Shown here: positions 23,864 through 25,081 of the stretch, piece after piece | Layout: the number at the start of each line of letters is the position of its first letter | How positions within the stretch are numbered: the stretch's first letter is position 1 | NCBI GenBank assembly: GCA_001642005.1 | Contig: LWCA01000507.1 | Coordinates: 1-25,081, forward strand | Length of the DNA stretch: 25,081 nucleotides | Direction of reading: 5' to 3' | Source: Intoshia linei | Taxonomy: Eukaryota > Orthonectida > Rhopaluridae | Program-made: the position numbers and the translations under genes | The notes under the pieces: generated by a model | Told to the model about the DNA's origin: nothing | What the model saw: only the letters and a program-made list of their open reading frames with translations | The model's database searches: none

Positions 23864-24338
23864 GAGTGTCCAGATTAAGTGCTAAATGAGTATTTTTCGA
23901 AATGTCTCAGAAACAAAAAGAACAATAAAATTTTAATTGAAAGTTCTAACAATTTGAAATTTAAAATATGAAATGTAAATGTTAATTTTATTGGTATTTA
24001 TCATTGCAAATTATTTTTTTGCATAATTCACTATGATTTTACAAGGGTTTGTAAAAATCAATAAACTCTCTTTACAATTATAATTTTTTTTGGCATAATT
24101 ACAAAATAATTAATTTTTATTAATTAATAAATTTGAAGTGATCCAAATTAAACGATATAAAGTGTGTTTGTATAAAATATAAATTTATTAAAACTTCACT
24201 TTATTAAAAATGTGAAAAATTACAAGTAAAATATTGACTAAAATTATCTATGGTATTTATGAGTACTTATTCCGTACTTATTTTTGACATTTAAAAATAA
24301 GTACTTTTGTTAATGTTAATGTAAGTACTTATGGACAC
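23864..24338. mobile_element. Tc1/mariner-like non-autonomous element (MITE)
   Basis: The left end GAGTGTCCAGATTAAGTGC and the right end, in reverse GTGTCCATAAGTACTTAC, are similar inverted repeats, each flanked by TA (23862-23863 and 24339-24340), the classic Tc1/mariner target. It is 475 bases with no transposase. The right part contains a perfect 12-base-stem hairpin, GTACTTATTTTT with its complement (24274-24304), and several GTACTTA copies that could be transposase sites. It lies just outside block A. Confidence 0.65.
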
Positions 24339-24341
24339 TAG

Positions 24342-24584
24342 GGTGTCACACCCATCAAAGAATCAATGGCAATTAGCACTAAAAGTGTGTATTTTTAAAA
24401 TAAAAAAACTAATTTGCAATCAAAAATATTTAACGCTATCTATTCGAGTTGCGTTTGTCATTTTAAATATCACTGTATAAATATTATAAAAAAATTTAAA
24501 CTGAACTTTATTTTAACGGAAATCGGCGTTTGAGCTTTTAAACGTGGTACTGCCTGTATAATATTGTTCTCCATGTTTAGTTAT
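24342..24584. repeat. Duplicated block A, right copy
   Basis: A match to 12246-12487 in the same orientation, from GGTGTCACACCCATCAA to CTCCATGTTTAGT. In the left copy block A precedes block J; here it follows it, separated by unrelated sequence and the mariner-like element. Confidence 0.85.
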
Positions 24585-25081
24585 ACAGTTTATTTTTTTG
24601 GATTTTATTAACGATTTAATTTCTCGAATTCTGGTTATTTACAATATAATAAATTCATTCAAATACAAAACATTCACGATCTTGTTAGTCATGTTTGCAA
24701 AAATAAAGTCATGTTTGCAATGAATATGGTCAATACAGAGATTCCATAATATACCAAAATTTATTACATATTTTTTGTTAAAATAACTTTTAAGTCATTT
24801 TTAAGAAGCAATAGTTAAATTAATCTTTCACAATATATTCGGGAATTTTTTTTTCATAATAAAATTCTTAATTGCACATTTTTTGATAATTATATTTGAA
24901 TTTTATTCAATGCATATATGAATTGCATATAATTTAGCAGATATAACCATTTATAAGAGTAATTTTATGACAGATTTTAAAGGGAAATTTGAATATTATA
25001 TCTATTATCTATTACATCTATATCTATATATTATATCTGTTACCAAATTATTGTGAGGGTTGCCAATATAATTTTAATTTA
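24585..25081. other. AT-rich right edge with simple repeats
   Basis: No gene. About 24688-24730 contains two copies of GTCATGTTTGCAA plus ATATGGTCAA, related to the 21-base unit of the hairpin element at 2796-2973. About 24990-25045 is an imperfect TCTA/TATC microsatellite. Confidence 0.5.

Noticed and set aside
25000-25045. Short direct repeats at right edge as a CRISPR-like array
   Set aside because: They are TCTA-type microsatellite units without spacers, in a eukaryotic context.

Overview
The window is strongly AT-rich, intron-rich animal DNA. Three conserved metazoan genes are split into many small exons, many introns are only 32-42 nt while others exceed 1-2 kb and are filled with transposon debris, and there are no bacterial-type operons. 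The proteins are quite diverged, which suggests a fast-evolving lineage (possibly a parasitic or simplified invertebrate). I cannot name the species from the sequence.

Layout. 1-1063: minus-strand wreck of a Ty3/gypsy-type retroelement that runs off the left edge. 1528-11740, plus strand: a 17-exon gene for a bifunctional, membrane-anchored peptidylglycine alpha-amidating monooxygenase (PHM + PAL + transmembrane tail). Its signal peptide and first exon(s) were not found. Its introns hold an hAT transposon carrying broken transposase, an older hAT relic and copies of a composite interspersed repeat. 12603-16161, minus strand: a complete four-exon receptor-regulated SMAD of the activin/TGF-beta (Smad2/3) type. 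About 18222-22909, plus strand: THO complex subunit 1 (THOC1/Hpr1) in at least 16 exons. 22875-23757: a second, degenerate copy of the SMAD 3' exons joined to the end of THOC1. 23864-24338: a Tc1/mariner-like non-autonomous element. The rest of the right end is AT-rich with simple repeats.

The genes do not form a pathway. They act in neuropeptide amidation (secretory lumen), TGF-beta signalling (cytoplasm to nucleus) and mRNA export (nucleus). What ties the right half together is structural. The THOC1 tail/SMAD tail junction exists twice, at 12491-13327 and 22875-23757. One copy keeps SMAD intact with only a THOC1 stub; the other keeps THOC1 intact with only broken SMAD exons. This is the pattern expected from tandem duplication of a tail-to-tail gene pair followed by reciprocal loss. 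I found no CRISPR array, tRNA or rRNA, and nothing that amounts to a novel enzymatic or defence system. The unusual content is the gene structures, the duplication and the transposon layers.
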